Shown here: positions 55,754 to 64,000 of the stretch, in pieces
Position numbering within the stretch: the first letter of the stretch is position 1
How the letters are laid out: each line of letters begins with the position of its first letter
Assembly: GCF_023016805.1 (NCBI RefSeq)
Contig: NZ_JALKCH010000010.1
Span: 62,001 to 126,000, forward strand
Origin: Ancylobacter crimeensis
Lineage (GTDB): Bacteria; Pseudomonadota; Alphaproteobacteria; Rhizobiales; Xanthobacteraceae
Direction: 5' to 3'
DNA length: 64,000 nucleotides
Program-made: the position numbers and the translations under genes
The notes under the pieces: generated by a model
Told to the model about the DNA's origin: nothing
Databases searched by the model: none
What the model saw: only the letters and a program-made list of their open reading frames with translations

Positions 55754-56464
55754 TCACTCCTCGCCGTCGTTCTCGCTGCGGCGGGAGCCGCCCAGCTTGG
55801 CGAACACGGTTTCGAGGTCGAGCGCTTCTTCCTTCTGCCGGCGCGGCGGCGGGGTGAAGGGCTCCTCATAGTCCTGGCCGGAGGTGGTGACGTCGGTCGG
55901 CAGCAGGGTCGCGCCCTGCTCGGCGACGGCCGCCGGGCGATCCTTGGAGGAGCGCTGCACCTCGATGTCGAGGTCGATCTGCGAGCACAAGCCGAGCGTG
56001 ACCGGGTCCATCGGGGTCAGATGCTGCGCATTCCAGTGGGTGCGCTCCTTGATCGACTCGATGGTGGTCTTGGTGGTGCCGACGAGGCGCATGATCTGCG
56101 CGTCCTTCAGCTCCGGGTGGTTGCGCAGCAGCCAGAGAATGGCGTTGGGCCGGTCCTGGCGCTTGGAGACCGGGGTGTAGCGCGGGCCGCGGCGGCGCTT
56201 GGGCTCGGGCAGGCGGACGCGGGATTCCTGCAGCTTCAGCCGGTGCGCCGGGTTCTTCTCCGCGCGGTCGATCTCCTCGCGGTTGAGCTGGCCGGTGGAG
56301 ACCGGGTCGAGCCCCTTGATGCCCTGCGCGACTTCGCCGTCGGCGATGCCCTTGACCTCGAGCGGATGCAGTTTGCAGAACTCGGCGATCTGGTCGAAGC
56401 TCAGCGCGGTGTTTTCCACCAGCCAGACGGCGGTAGCCTTCGGCATCAGGGGTGCGTTGGCCAT
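55754..56464 (-). CDS. trcR: TrcR-family cell-cycle regulator (DUF1013)
   Basis: 236 residues. DUF1013 proteins are alphaproteobacterial and annotated as cell-cycle transcriptional regulator TrcR. Two helix-turn-helix-like segments are visible: ALSFDQIAEFCKLHPLEVKGIADGE near the N-terminus and ELKDAQIMRLVGTTKTTIESIKERTHW in the middle. A conserved RRRGPRYTPVSKRQDRPNAILWLL joins them, and the C-terminus is acidic and Pro-rich. ATG 56464 with GGAGAG 7 bases upstream. The role in DNA binding is inferred from the motifs. Confidence 0.83.
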   Translation of the reverse strand: MANAPLMPKATAVWLVENTALSFDQIAEFCKLHPLEVKGIADGEVAQGIKGLDPVSTGQLNREEIDRAEKNPAHRLKLQESRVRLPEPKRRRGPRYTPVSKRQDRPNAILWLLRNHPELKDAQIMRLVGTTKTTIESIKERTHWNAQHLTPMDPVTLGLCSQIDLDIEVQRSSKDRPAAVAEQGATLLPTDVTTSGQDYEEPFTPPPRRQKEEALDLETVFAKLGGSRRSENDGEE

Positions 56465-56732
56465 GGCACGCTCTCCACTTGCGAATTTCGTTGCGGCGCC
56501 GCCGGGAAACGGTGGTTTCGGGGCGGTCATTCGGGGCGTCGGTTCGCGCGCAACAGCTCTCATGCTCTGCCCGACCCTTCGGGGGCGGAGCCTCGGACCG
56601 TCTCGCGATGACCGGGATCGGCTGAATATAGGCGGCGACGGCCTCGGGTGCAAATCCTAAACGAGCTGTGATGTTACCGCTGCGAAAGCGGCTGCTAGGG
56701 TCGCGGCCTTCGCATCAGAATCAGGATTGACC

Positions 56733-57359
56733 ATGAAGACCTTTGCCGCTCCCGTTGCCGCCCTCGCCAGCGCCCTTCTCCTCGCCGTCGCGGCGCCGGC
56801 CGGCATTGCCTATGCCCAGCAGCCGGGCACGGCGGATCCGGCGAAGATCAGCGGCGGCACCTATGGCGTGGACGACCACCACACCCAGGTGAGCTGGACC
56901 GTGAACCATTTCGGCATCTCTCCGCTGACCGGGATGTTCGGCAAGATCGGCGGCAGCCTCACCCTCGATCCCGCCAAGCCGAACGAGGCGAAGCTCGACA
57001 TCACCATCCCGATGTCCGGCCTCGTCGTGACCTCCGCGGATTTCGGCGGCCATCTCGCCAGCGCCGATTTCTTCGACGCCGCCAAATTCCCGGACGCCAC
57101 CTTCCGCTCCACCAAGGTCGAGGCCTCGGGCACCACGGCGAAGGTGACCGGCGACCTCACCCTGCACGGCGTGACCAGGCCCGTGACGCTTGCCGTCGCC
57201 TTCTTCGGTGCCGGCATCAATCCGATGAGCAAGGCCGAGAATATCGGCTTCACCGCAACCGGCTCGCTCAAGCGCAGCGATTTCGGCATGGGCCGCAACG
57301 TGCCGGTGGTGTCCGACGAGGTGGAACTGCGCATCACCGGGGCCTTCGCGAAGAAGTGA
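56733..57359 (+). CDS. YceI family exported protein
   Basis: 208 residues. Signal peptide at 1-29 (ALASALLLAVAAPAGIAYAQ). YceI domain, an 8-stranded lipocalin-like barrel that binds polyisoprenoids or similar lipids: GTYGVDDHHTQVSWTVNHFGIS, ASADFFDAAKFPDATFRS, GDLTLHGVTRPVTLAV. ATG 56733 preferred; a TTG two codons earlier is possible. Precedes ispH, an interesting pairing because ispH makes isoprenoid precursors. Confidence 0.9.
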   Translation: MKTFAAPVAALASALLLAVAAPAGIAYAQQPGTADPAKISGGTYGVDDHHTQVSWTVNHFGISPLTGMFGKIGGSLTLDPAKPNEAKLDITIPMSGLVVTSADFGGHLASADFFDAAKFPDATFRSTKVEASGTTAKVTGDLTLHGVTRPVTLAVAFFGAGINPMSKAENIGFTATGSLKRSDFGMGRNVPVVSDEVELRITGAFAKK

Positions 57360-57482
57360 GGTCCGGCGCGGGGCCGGCCTCGCGCTTGACAGCGCCGGCC
57401 CCGGCACCCATGAGGAAAGCGCGTCCCCAAAATGCGCTTCCCTCGGCGCACCTGGGGTGCCGGGGCTGCGATGGATCGAGCG

Positions 57483-58472
57483 ATGAGTGCTGCGGAAAAG
57501 CCGCCTTCAGATGTCCTGCCGCCCCTGCGCGTTCTGCTCTGCGCCCCGCGCGGCTTCTGCGCGGGCGTGGTGCGGGCCATCGACGCGGTGGAGAAGGCGC
57601 TCGCGCTCTACGGTCCGCCAGTCTATGTGCGCCACGAGATCGTCCATAACAAATATGTCGTCGAGGGGCTGAAGGCGAAGGGCGCGATCTTCGTGGAGGA
57701 GCTTCACGAGATCCCGTCTGGCACCTCCGCCCCCGTCATCTTCTCCGCCCACGGCGTCGCCAAATCGGTGCCGGAGGACGCGGCGAGCCGCCGCTTCTTC
57801 GCCATCGACGCCACCTGCCCGCTGGTCACCAAGGTGCATCGCGAAGCCACCGTGCACCACAAGCGCGGGCGCGAGGTGGTACTCATCGGCCATGCCGGCC
57901 ACCCGGAGGTGATCGGCACCATGGGCCAGTTGCCCGAAGGGGCCGTCTCGCTGGTGGAAACCGCCGAGCAGGCCCGCCATTTCACCCCGCGCGACCGGGA
58001 CAATCTCGCCTACACCACCCAGACCACGCTCTCGCTGGACGACACCGCCGAGATCGTCGCCATCCTCAAGGAACGCTTCCCGGCGATGGTCGCGCCCCAC
58101 AAGGAGGACATCTGCTACGCCACCACCAACCGCCAGGAGGCGGTGAAGAAGGTGGCGGGCTCCGTGGATGCGATGATCGTGGTCGGCGCGCCGAACTCCT
58201 CCAACTCCCAGCGCCTGCGCGAGGCCGCCGAGCGCGAAGGCTGCGCCATCGCCGTTCTGGTGCAGCGGGCGAGCGAGATCGACTGGGACCGGTTCGGCAA
58301 CATTGCCTCTCTCGCGGTCACGGCGGGCGCCTCCGCCCCGGAGATTCTGGTGGAGGAGATCATCGACGCCTTCGCCGAGCGCTATGCCATCACGGTGGAA
58401 ACCGTCCATACCGTGCAGGAGGACGTGTTCTTCCCGCTGCCGCGCCAGCTCCGGCCCGACGCGGCGGAATAG
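57483..58472 (+). CDS. ispH: 4-hydroxy-3-methylbut-2-enyl diphosphate reductase
   Basis: 329 residues. Iron-sulfur enzyme, last step of the MEP isoprenoid pathway. Its three cluster cysteines lie in [21 protein letters not shown] and [11 protein letters not shown]. Also AHGVAKSVP and [12 protein letters not shown]. Start ATG 57483 gives MSAAEKPP; an ATG four codons upstream is equally open. First gene of the ispH-thrB-rnhA operon typical of Hyphomicrobiales. Confidence 0.94.
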   Translation: MSAAEKPPSDVLPPLRVLLCAPRGFCAGVVRAIDAVEKALALYGPPVYVRHEIVHNKYVVEGLKAKGAIFVEELHEIPSGTSAPVIFSAHGVAKSVPEDAASRRFFAIDATCPLVTKVHREATVHHKRGREVVLIGHAGHPEVIGTMGQLPEGAVSLVETAEQARHFTPRDRDNLAYTTQTTLSLDDTAEIVAILKERFPAMVAPHKEDICYATTNRQEAVKKVAGSVDAMIVVGAPNSSNSQRLREAAEREGCAIAVLVQRASEIDWDRFGNIASLAVTAGASAPEILVEEIIDAFAERYAITVETVHTVQEDVFFPLPRQLRPDAAE

Positions 58473-58511
58473 CCCCGCCACCTTCCATCCGACGAAAGAC
58501 CCCGAGCGCGC

Positions 58512-59477
58512 ATGGCCGTCTATACCGATGTCTCCCCCGAGGAGCTGGAAGCCTTCCTCGCCCATTACGTGATCGGCCGGCTGCGCGCCTTCAAGGGCAT
58601 CGCGGAAGGGGTGGAGAATTCGAACTACCTGCTGCAGACCGAGGCCGGCAGTTTCATCCTCACGCTCTATGAGAAGCGGGTGAAGCGCGACGACCTGCCG
58701 TTCTTCATCGGGCTGATGGAGCATCTGGCGAGCCGCGGCATCGCCTGTCCCCAGCCGGTGAAGACGCGCGAGGGCGTCGCGTTGGGCGAGCTCGCCGGGC
58801 GCCCCGCCGCCATCGCCACCTTCCTGATTGGCACCTCGGTACGCCGGCCGACCGCCGCCAATTGCGCCGCAGTGGGCGAAGCGCTGGCGCGGCTGCACGA
58901 GGCCGGCGCAGGCTTCGCGCTGAAGCGGGCCAATGCGCTCTCGGTCGCCGGCTGGCGCCCGCTCTTCGCTGCGGCGCAGGGCCGGGCGGACACCGTGGTG
59001 CCGGGACTGGCGGGGCTGATCGCCGATGAGCTTGACGCGCTGGAGGCCAACTGGCCGGAAGGCCTGCCGGACGGGGTGATCCATGCCGATCTGTTCCCGG
59101 ACAATGTGTTCTTCACCGACGAGAAGCTCTCGGGGCTGATCGACTTCTATTTCGCCTGCAACGACCTGCTGGCCTATGACGTCTCGATCTGCCTCAACGC
59201 CTGGTGCTTCGAGCCCGACGGGGCGTTCAACATCACCAAGGGGCGGGCGCTGCTGGCGGCCTATCAGGCGGTGCGGCCCTTCTCCGAGGCGGAGATCGCG
59301 GCGCTGCCGCTGCTCGCCCGCGGTTCGGCGCTGCGCTTCCTGCTGACCCGGCTGGTGGACTGGCTGAACGTGCCGCCCGGCGCGCTGGTGCGCCCGCACG
59401 ACCCGAAGGAATATGTCCGCAAGCTGCGCTTCCACCGCACGGTGACCAGTGCGCGCGACTACGGGATCGGGGCATGA
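58512..59477 (+). CDS. thrB: Homoserine kinase (APH-fold, type II)
   Basis: 321 residues. Phosphorylates homoserine in threonine synthesis. Aminoglycoside-phosphotransferase fold: [20 protein letters not shown] (ATP region), the catalytic loop [13 protein letters not shown] and the metal Asp in LIDFYFAC. This is the ThrB2 type of alphaproteobacteria rather than the GHMP enzyme of enterics. Its TGA overlaps the rnhA ATG (ATGA). Confidence 0.93.
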   Translation: MAVYTDVSPEELEAFLAHYVIGRLRAFKGIAEGVENSNYLLQTEAGSFILTLYEKRVKRDDLPFFIGLMEHLASRGIACPQPVKTREGVALGELAGRPAAIATFLIGTSVRRPTAANCAAVGEALARLHEAGAGFALKRANALSVAGWRPLFAAAQGRADTVVPGLAGLIADELDALEANWPEGLPDGVIHADLFPDNVFFTDEKLSGLIDFYFACNDLLAYDVSICLNAWCFEPDGAFNITKGRALLAAYQAVRPFSEAEIAALPLLARGSALRFLLTRLVDWLNVPPGALVRPHDPKEYVRKLRFHRTVTSARDYGIGA

Positions 59478-59995
59478 AGAGCGCCCCGGGAACCCAGCGT
59501 GTCTTCGCCGACGATTCCGCGACAGCGGGCGGGGATGCGGGGAAAGGGATCGTGGCGGTGTGGACCGACGGCGCCTGTTCCGGCAATCCCGGCCCCGGCG
59601 GCTGGGGCGCGATCCTGCGCTATGCGGGAGCGGAGAAGGAGCTCTCCGGCGGGGAATCGCCCACCACCAACAACCGCATGGAGCTGATGGCCGCCATCTC
59701 GGCGCTGGAAGCCCTGAAGCGGCCCTGCACGGTGGATCTCAACACCGACAGCGAATATCTGCGCAACGGCATCACCAAGTGGATCCATGGCTGGAAGCGC
59801 AATGGCTGGCGCACCGCCGACAAGAAGCCGGTGAAGAATGTCGATCTGTGGGAGCGGCTGGACGCCGCGCTCGCCCGCCACGAGATTCGCTGGCACTGGG
59901 TGAAGGGTCATGCGGGCGACGCGATGAACGAGCGCGCCGACGAACTCGCCCGTGCCGGCATGGCGCCCTACAAGCGCGGGGGCGGGCGTGGCTGA
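59474..59995 (+). CDS. rnhA: Ribonuclease HI
   Basis: 173 residues. Cuts the RNA strand of RNA-DNA hybrids. Catalytic acids in [16 protein letters not shown] (Asp), NNRMELMA (Glu), [10 protein letters not shown] (Asp) and [11 protein letters not shown] (Asp). The handle region [24 protein letters not shown] is complete. About 25 residues precede the usual start; the ATG chosen is the one overlapping thrB. Confidence 0.95.
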   Translation: MKSAPGTQRVFADDSATAGGDAGKGIVAVWTDGACSGNPGPGGWGAILRYAGAEKELSGGESPTTNNRMELMAAISALEALKRPCTVDLNTDSEYLRNGITKWIHGWKRNGWRTADKKPVKNVDLWERLDAALARHEIRWHWVKGHAGDAMNERADELARAGMAPYKRGGGRG

Positions 59996-60431
59996 GCCTT
60001 TCGCACCCGGCATGGTGAGCGGTGCGCCGCGCCTGCTGCTGCGGCTGGAAGCACTGGGCATCCTTCTGGCGTGCCTTGCCGCCTATCATGGGCTGGGAGC
60101 GAGCTGGTGGCTGTTCGCGCTGCTGATCCTGGCGCCCGATCTCGGCATGGCGGGCTATCTCGCCGGGGCGCGGGCGGGGGCCATCGGCTACAACGCCACC
60201 CACACCTATCTGGCCCCGCTCGTGCTGGGCGCCGCCGGCCTGCTGTGGGCCGTCCTCCCGGCGCAGGCGCTCGCGCTGATCTGGGCGGCGCATATCGCGG
60301 GCGATCGGGCGCTCGGTTTCGGGCTGAAATACCCTGACCGCTTCGGTCTCACCCATCTCGGCCTGTCCTCCGCCGGTAAAAGGGCAGCCTCGGCGGCGCA
60401 GAATGGGGATCGGGCGGCTCGCCCGGATTGA
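59988..60431 (+). CDS. DUF4260 membrane protein
   Basis: 147 residues, three to four membrane helices (about 21-35, 38-56, 67-100). Matches DUF4260 ([39 protein letters not shown] ... [24 protein letters not shown]). Function unknown. GTG 59988 overlaps rnhA by 8 bases and has a GGGGGCGG tract before it; ATG 60012 is the alternative. Confidence 0.8.
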   Translation: MAEPFAPGMVSGAPRLLLRLEALGILLACLAAYHGLGASWWLFALLILAPDLGMAGYLAGARAGAIGYNATHTYLAPLVLGAAGLLWAVLPAQALALIWAAHIAGDRALGFGLKYPDRFGLTHLGLSSAGKRAASAAQNGDRAARPD

Positions 60432-60456
60432 CAAGAGGGCGTGCCGTCCGTTATCA
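60428..60456 (+). promoter_or_regulatory. Promoter of rpmJ
   Basis: TTGACA (60428-60433), 17 bases, TTATCA (60451-60456): near-consensus, about 90 bases before the rpmJ ATG and overlapping the end of the DUF4260 gene. Confidence 0.65.
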
Positions 60457-60544
60457 GCCGACCTCGATTTTGAAGCTGGCGGATAGGGGCGCGGCCGTGG
60501 AGGCGCCGTCTCATGCGCAGGCGCCGATCCGAAGGTTGAGTGTC

Positions 60545-60670
60545 ATGAAGATCCGTAATTCGCTGAAGTCGCTGCTCGGCCGTCACCGGGACAACCGTCT
60601 GGTGCGCCGCAAGGGCCGCGTCTACATCATCAACAAGACCCAGAAGCGCTTCAAGGCGCGTCAGGGCTGA
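60545..60670 (+). CDS. rpmJ: 50S ribosomal protein L36, zinc-independent type
   Basis: 41 residues, [41 protein letters not shown] in outline: the long YkgO-like form without the four zinc ligands, normal for Hyphomicrobiales. L31 at 30.1-30.3 kb is likewise the zinc-free type. Confidence 0.95.
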   Translation: MKIRNSLKSLLGRHRDNRLVRRKGRVYIINKTQKRFKARQG

Positions 60671-60805
60671 TCGTTCTGCCGCAGGGGGCATCCCTTGCGG
60701 CACCTCGTTCCGCTCCGGGAGCCTGTGCGCTCCATCGAGCCCTGCCGGTCGCGTTCACGTTTTCGCGGCCCGCATTGACCGGACCCGCATCACCCCTAGA
60801 CTGGC

Positions 60806-61543
60806 ATGATGCGCGCTCCCGTCTTAACATCACTCCTCTGTGCCTTGGCTCTCGGCTCCGCCGCGCCGGCTTTCGCTCGCGCCGATGATGCCGCGTCGCG
60901 GCCGCTGCCGGCCTTTTCCGAGGTGCAGCAGGACGACAGGCCCGGTGTTCCATCTCCTGATTCCGGCCTCCCCGACGGTTCGGCGTCGCCCGCGCCCGTC
61001 GCCCCCACGGTGAACGGCAAGCCGGCCGCGCCGTCCGCCCTCGCGCCCGCATTGCCGGACCGTGCCAGGCGGATCGACGCGCTGTTCGCGGCGTTGAAGG
61101 CGGCTCCGACCCCGGATGCGGCCAAGGACATCGCCCAGCGCCTCGAAATCGCGCTGCTGCCCTCCGACAGCGACACTGCCGACGTGCTGATGAGCCGTGC
61201 CGCCATCGCCTCGCAGGCCAAGGATTACGACCTCGCGATCCGGTTGCTCGACGGCGTGCTTGCGGTCGCGCCCGACCATCTGGAGGCGTGGAACCGCCGC
61301 GCCATGGTCTTCTACATGAAGGAGGACTACGCCGATTCCCTTGCCGATCTGCGGCAGGTGGTGGCGCGCGAGCCGCGCCATTTCGGCGCCTGGGCCGGCA
61401 TTGCGATGATCTGCAAGGATCTCGGTGACGAAAAACATGCGCTGGAAGCGGCGCGCATGGCCCTCGCGGTTTATCCGCAGCTTGAGGCCATGAAGGAGAT
61501 GGTGAAGGACCTCGCCATCACCGTCGAGGGCCGGCCGATCTGA
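60806..61543 (+). CDS. Exported TPR-repeat protein
   Basis: 245 residues. Signal peptide at about 1-25 (LCALALGSAAPAFARA), a 60-residue Pro-rich linker, then three TPR-like repeats from about residue 95 (DVLMSRAAIASQAKDYDLAIRLLDGVLAVAPDHLEAWNRRA and following). Scaffold function presumed. Converges on folA. Confidence 0.85.
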   Translation: MMRAPVLTSLLCALALGSAAPAFARADDAASRPLPAFSEVQQDDRPGVPSPDSGLPDGSASPAPVAPTVNGKPAAPSALAPALPDRARRIDALFAALKAAPTPDAAKDIAQRLEIALLPSDSDTADVLMSRAAIASQAKDYDLAIRLLDGVLAVAPDHLEAWNRRAMVFYMKEDYADSLADLRQVVAREPRHFGAWAGIAMICKDLGDEKHALEAARMALAVYPQLEAMKEMVKDLAITVEGRPI

Positions 61544-61555
61544 GGCGGCCCGTCT

Positions 61556-62080
61556 TCACGCCCGCTCGTAATCGATGAAGCTGAAGGCGTGGTCGTCCTT
61601 CTCGCCTTGCAGCGGCCCCTCCCGATGCACCTCGCGCCAGTCCGCGGCGTCGAAGGGCGGGAAGGTGACGTCGCCCTCCGGGCTTGCGTGGATGCGGGTC
61701 AGGCGCAGCGCGTCGGCGCGGGGCAGGGCGGCGGCATAGAGCATCGCCCCGCCGACCAGCGCCGCCTCGTCCACGCCCAGCCGTTCGGCTTCCGCACCGG
61801 CCAGCCTCATCGCCTCATCGAGCGTGGCGGCTTTCAGCACGCCGTCCGGCAAGTTGAGGCCGGCATCGCGGCTCACCACGATGCTGGTGCGCCCGGGCAG
61901 CGGGCGGCCGATCGATTCGAAGGTTCGCCGCCCCATCACGATCGGCTTGCCCCAGGTGATGGCGCGGAAGCGCTTCAGATCGCCCGAGACGTGCCAGGGC
62001 AGCGCATCCCCGCGTCCGATGACCCCGTTCTCCGCCACCGCCACCACGATGACGAGGCGCAACCGCGTGCGCCCGCTCAT
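61556..62080 (-). CDS. folA: Dihydrofolate reductase
   Basis: 174 residues. Regenerates tetrahydrofolate after ThyA. Motifs: AVAENGVIGRGDALPWHVSGDLKRFR at the N-terminus, IVMGRRTFESIGRPLPGR and LVGGAMLYAAALPRADALRLTRI. Its ATG overlaps the amine-oxidase stop by four bases. In many relatives folA adjoins thyA and hflK; here the three are dispersed. Confidence 0.95.
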   Translation of the reverse strand: MSGRTRLRLVIVVAVAENGVIGRGDALPWHVSGDLKRFRAITWGKPIVMGRRTFESIGRPLPGRTSIVVSRDAGLNLPDGVLKAATLDEAMRLAGAEAERLGVDEAALVGGAMLYAAALPRADALRLTRIHASPEGDVTFPPFDAADWREVHREGPLQGEKDDHAFSFIDYERA

Positions 62081-63357
62081 GCCGCGCTCCTGCCGAGCCG
62101 GGCCAGCACCGCATCCGCCGCCGCGAGGCCGGTGAGATGGGCGCCGTGGGCGGTGGAGTAGAAATGGGGCGAGGCCGCCTCGCCGGCGAACAACACCTTG
62201 TCGTCCAGCGTCTGCCCCAGCCGCGCGCGCATATGCGCCAGGCCGGGCAGGGCGCAGCTATAGGCACCCCCGATCAGCGGATCGGCGATCCAGGCCGTGG
62301 TCGCGGTCTGCACCACATGGCGGGCGATGTCGGCGCCGAAGGCGTCCTTCAGCGCGGCGAGGCCGAAATCCACCATCGCCGCCGGCCCCTCCTTCACCAG
62401 CCGCGCCGCATTGTCGCCGGCCAGCTGGCCGATCGCCATGGGATGACCGAAGGGATTCAGCGTGAAGTTGATGGGCGCGCGGCTCGGATCGGCCAGGTCG
62501 ATGGTGTCGGCATAGCTCACCGCCGGCAGGCCGAACACGTCGCGGTCGAACTGGAAGGCCACCTTCTCCGCGCAGCCGAGCGGCAGGGCTGCGAAGGCCT
62601 CCGCGAGTTCCGCGGGCAGGGCGGGGGCGAAGGCGAGCGCGCCTTTCGCGATCACCGTGGTCGGCACCGCGACGATGGCAGTCTTGCCCTCGACGCGACC
62701 TTTTGCGGTCTCCAGCACCACGCCGGGCCCGGCCCAGTCGAGTTTCCGCACCGGGCAGCCAAGCGTGATCGGAAGATCTGGCGCGGTATGGCGGGCCAGT
62801 GCGGCGATGAGCGCGCCATAGCCGGCCTCGACCGGGTAATTCTCGCCGGTATCCTCATAGGCGACGTAATCGAGCGTCGAGAGCCGCTCCGGCTCGGCGG
62901 CGGACATCAGCGCCAGCCAGTGCCGGGTCATGCGGTACCAGGGGGAGGCGGTGTCCATCACCGCGCTGGCGGCGACGTCGCGCCCCGCCTCGCCGGCCGC
63001 CTTTACATCGTGATAGCCGACCTCGATCGCGTTCCACACCGCGAGCCGCTCCGCCTCGTCCGCCCAGCGCGTGCCGAGATGGGTGGCCCGCGCCTGCCGG
63101 CTGCCGCGCACGGCATAGGAGCGGCCGAGCGCGTCGGCGGCTGCGCGCAGCGTGTTGATGGAGGCCGAATGCAGCCAGTGGCAGCCCTGGTCCCAGGGTA
63201 TGCCGGAAAAGCTCGTGGTGTCGGTGAAGGCGCGCCCGCCGATCCGCTCAGCGGCTTCGAGCACCGCGACATCGAGCCCGGCGGCATGGAGGCGGGCGCC
63301 CGCGGCAAGGCCGGCGGCACCGGCACCGATCACGACGACATCGAGGCTCTGGGACAC
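62077..63357 (-). CDS. Flavin-containing amine oxidoreductase family protein
   Basis: 426 residues. FAD-dependent oxidoreductase of the amine oxidase/protoporphyrinogen oxidase type. N-terminal FAD motif VVVIGAGAAGLAAGARLHAAGLDVAVLEAAERIGGRAFT, C-terminal FAD contact KVLFAGEAASPHFYSTAHGAHLTGLAAAD. Substrate unknown. The start is uncertain: GTG 63357 (MSQSLDVVV) is proposed, with GTG 63393 possible. Translationally coupled to folA. Confidence 0.86.
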   Translation of the reverse strand: MSQSLDVVVIGAGAAGLAAGARLHAAGLDVAVLEAAERIGGRAFTDTTSFSGIPWDQGCHWLHSASINTLRAAADALGRSYAVRGSRQARATHLGTRWADEAERLAVWNAIEVGYHDVKAAGEAGRDVAASAVMDTASPWYRMTRHWLALMSAAEPERLSTLDYVAYEDTGENYPVEAGYGALIAALARHTAPDLPITLGCPVRKLDWAGPGVVLETAKGRVEGKTAIVAVPTTVIAKGALAFAPALPAELAEAFAALPLGCAEKVAFQFDRDVFGLPAVSYADTIDLADPSRAPINFTLNPFGHPMAIGQLAGDNAARLVKEGPAAMVDFGLAALKDAFGADIARHVVQTATTAWIADPLIGGAYSCALPGLAHMRARLGQTLDDKVLFAGEAASPHFYSTAHGAHLTGLAAADAVLARLGRSAA

Positions 63358-63507
63358 GGCAGGCACCCGCGCCGGGCAGGAAGGCGCAGGCACCCGGCCG
63401 GCGCATCGGGAGCCGCGAGGCGGACGGCCCGGTCCGCTTCTGCGGACCGGGACGAGTTCGAGTCACATCATGGCCGGTCGGCGCCTGAGAGCCGGACCGA
63501 GGTGGAG

Positions 63508-64000
63508 CTATTTCTTGCGGAAGGCGTCGAGCCGCACGACCTGCGCGCCACCGCCTTCGGCGGGAGCCTCGGCGTTGTCGGGCGCGGCGTCCTTGCCCGG
63601 CTCGTCCTTGCCCACATCGGCGGATTTCTCGGAAGCCGCGGGCTTCTCGGGCGCGTTTTCCGCCGCTTCGGCACCCTTGCGCGGCGAGTCCGCCGTCTTC
63701 GCGGCGGGGCGGGGCTCGGCACGCCTGGATTCCGGCTTGTGCTCGGTAGCCTTTGCCTCGGCCGGCTTGTCGGTGCCCTTGGCTTCGCTGCCCTTGGCTT
63801 CGCTGCCCTTGGCTTCGCTGCTCTTGGCTTCGCTGCCCTTGGCTTCGGTGCGCAGCGGGGTGGCGGCGGGAACCGGCTTCAGCTGCACCGGCGCGGGAGC
63901 GGCGGCGGGCCCGTCCTCGGCTTCCTCCTCATCCGCGCCCTCGGGCTCGAACTGCAGGCCGAACTTCACCGAGGGGTCGAAGAAGCCCTTGAGCGCCGCG
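63508..64000 (-). CDS. sspB: SspB, ClpXP adaptor (C-terminal part)
   Basis: The visible 164 residues are the C-terminal part; the gene continues past the right edge. The first visible residues (ALKGFFDPSVKFGLQFE) end the SspB-alpha substrate-binding domain. A 110-residue Ala/Glu/Lys-rich linker follows and the protein ends in VVRLDAFRKK, the ClpX-binding (XB) tail seen in alphaproteobacterial SspB. SspB delivers ssrA-tagged proteins to ClpXP. The linker contains tandem EAKGS pentapeptides. Confidence 0.88.
   Translation of the reverse strand, partial: AALKGFFDPSVKFGLQFEPEGADEEEAEDGPAAAPAPVQLKPVPAATPLRTEAKGSEAKSSEAKGSEAKGSEAKGTDKPAEAKATEHKPESRRAEPRPAAKTADSPRKGAEAAENAPEKPAASEKSADVGKDEPGKDAAPDNAEAPAEGGGAQVVRLDAFRKK
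63775..63849. repeat. Five tandem 15-bp units in the sspB linker
   Basis: Five 15-base units GCCCTTGGCTTCGCT, with one or two changes in the last two, beginning at 63775, 63790, 63805, 63820 and 63835. On the minus strand they encode (Glu-Ala-Lys-Gly/Ser-Ser) repeats. Confidence 0.85.

Noticed and set aside
60677..60702. Terminator after rpmJ
   Set aside because: TGCCGCA/TGCGGCA can pair, but no T-tract follows on either strand, so it does not meet the pattern used for the other terminators.

Overview
This is a chromosomal segment of a GC-rich alphaproteobacterium, almost certainly of the order Hyphomicrobiales (Rhizobiales). Supporting marks are several domain families largely confined to alphaproteobacteria (DUF1192, DUF1465/RcdA, DUF4164 next to ZapA, DUF4169 with a ribbon-helix-helix protein, DUF1013/TrcR, DUF2312/GapR, SspB-alpha) and the neighbourhood tkt-gap-pgk-fba. 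A member of Xanthobacteraceae such as Ancylobacter or Starkeya would fit, but that is only an impression. I see no prophage, insertion sequence, CRISPR array, rRNA or tRNA. The window looks like core genome with tight head-to-tail genes (many 1- or 4-base start/stop overlaps) and a few informative intergenic regions.

Layout. 1-9000: the 3' part of an AsmA-like envelope gene, serB facing it, miaA, a pyrophosphatase with a signal peptide and a Pho-box-like element, msrQ, and the overlapping purE-purK pair. 9000-17200: two cell-wall genes (L,D-transpeptidase and DUF882/M15 peptidase) with CtrA-like boxes upstream, then gapR, DUF1244, N-formylglutamate amidohydrolase, glycerate 2-kinase and DUF1036. 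17200-24300: hflK-hflC-DUF2065-degP membrane quality-control cluster, the DUF4169/RHH pair divergent from fumC, and a Spy-like protein. 24500-30300: thyA-GNAT, ymdB-like and ygfA with a 6S RNA upstream, a quinone oxidoreductase, DUF1192, a candidate small RNA, rcdA and rpmE. 30400-38000: an ABC exporter, a GNAT/M15-like pair, an ExbB/OmpA-type membrane pair, an inositol-phosphatase, an HxlR regulator, zapA and DUF4164. 38200-44400: central carbon block tkt, gap, a small exported protein, pgk and class I fba. 44600-53100: ThiE-like and Sel1-repeat proteins, a very large 7TM-PAS-GGDEF-EAL protein with both catalytic signatures degraded, YqgE, a DsbD-N-like protein, a peroxiredoxin and two divergent DUF465 genes. 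53700-64000: prpE, trcR, yceI, the ispH-thrB-rnhA operon, DUF4260, rpmJ, a TPR protein, folA with a flavin amine oxidase, and the C-terminal end of SspB.

How it fits together. Besides housekeeping metabolism, the window carries an unusual share of the alphaproteobacterial cell-cycle and ClpXP machinery (GapR, RcdA, TrcR, SspB). It also holds a perfect TTAA-N7-TTAA motif upstream of the L,D-transpeptidase gene and weaker versions upstream of the DUF882 peptidase and rcdA, which suggests cell-cycle control of wall remodelling. The RNA finds are a well-supported 6S RNA on the minus strand upstream of ygfA and a previously unlabelled candidate small RNA between DUF1192 and rcdA, with two hairpin loops carrying anti-Shine-Dalgarno CUCC sequences and ending in an intrinsic terminator.
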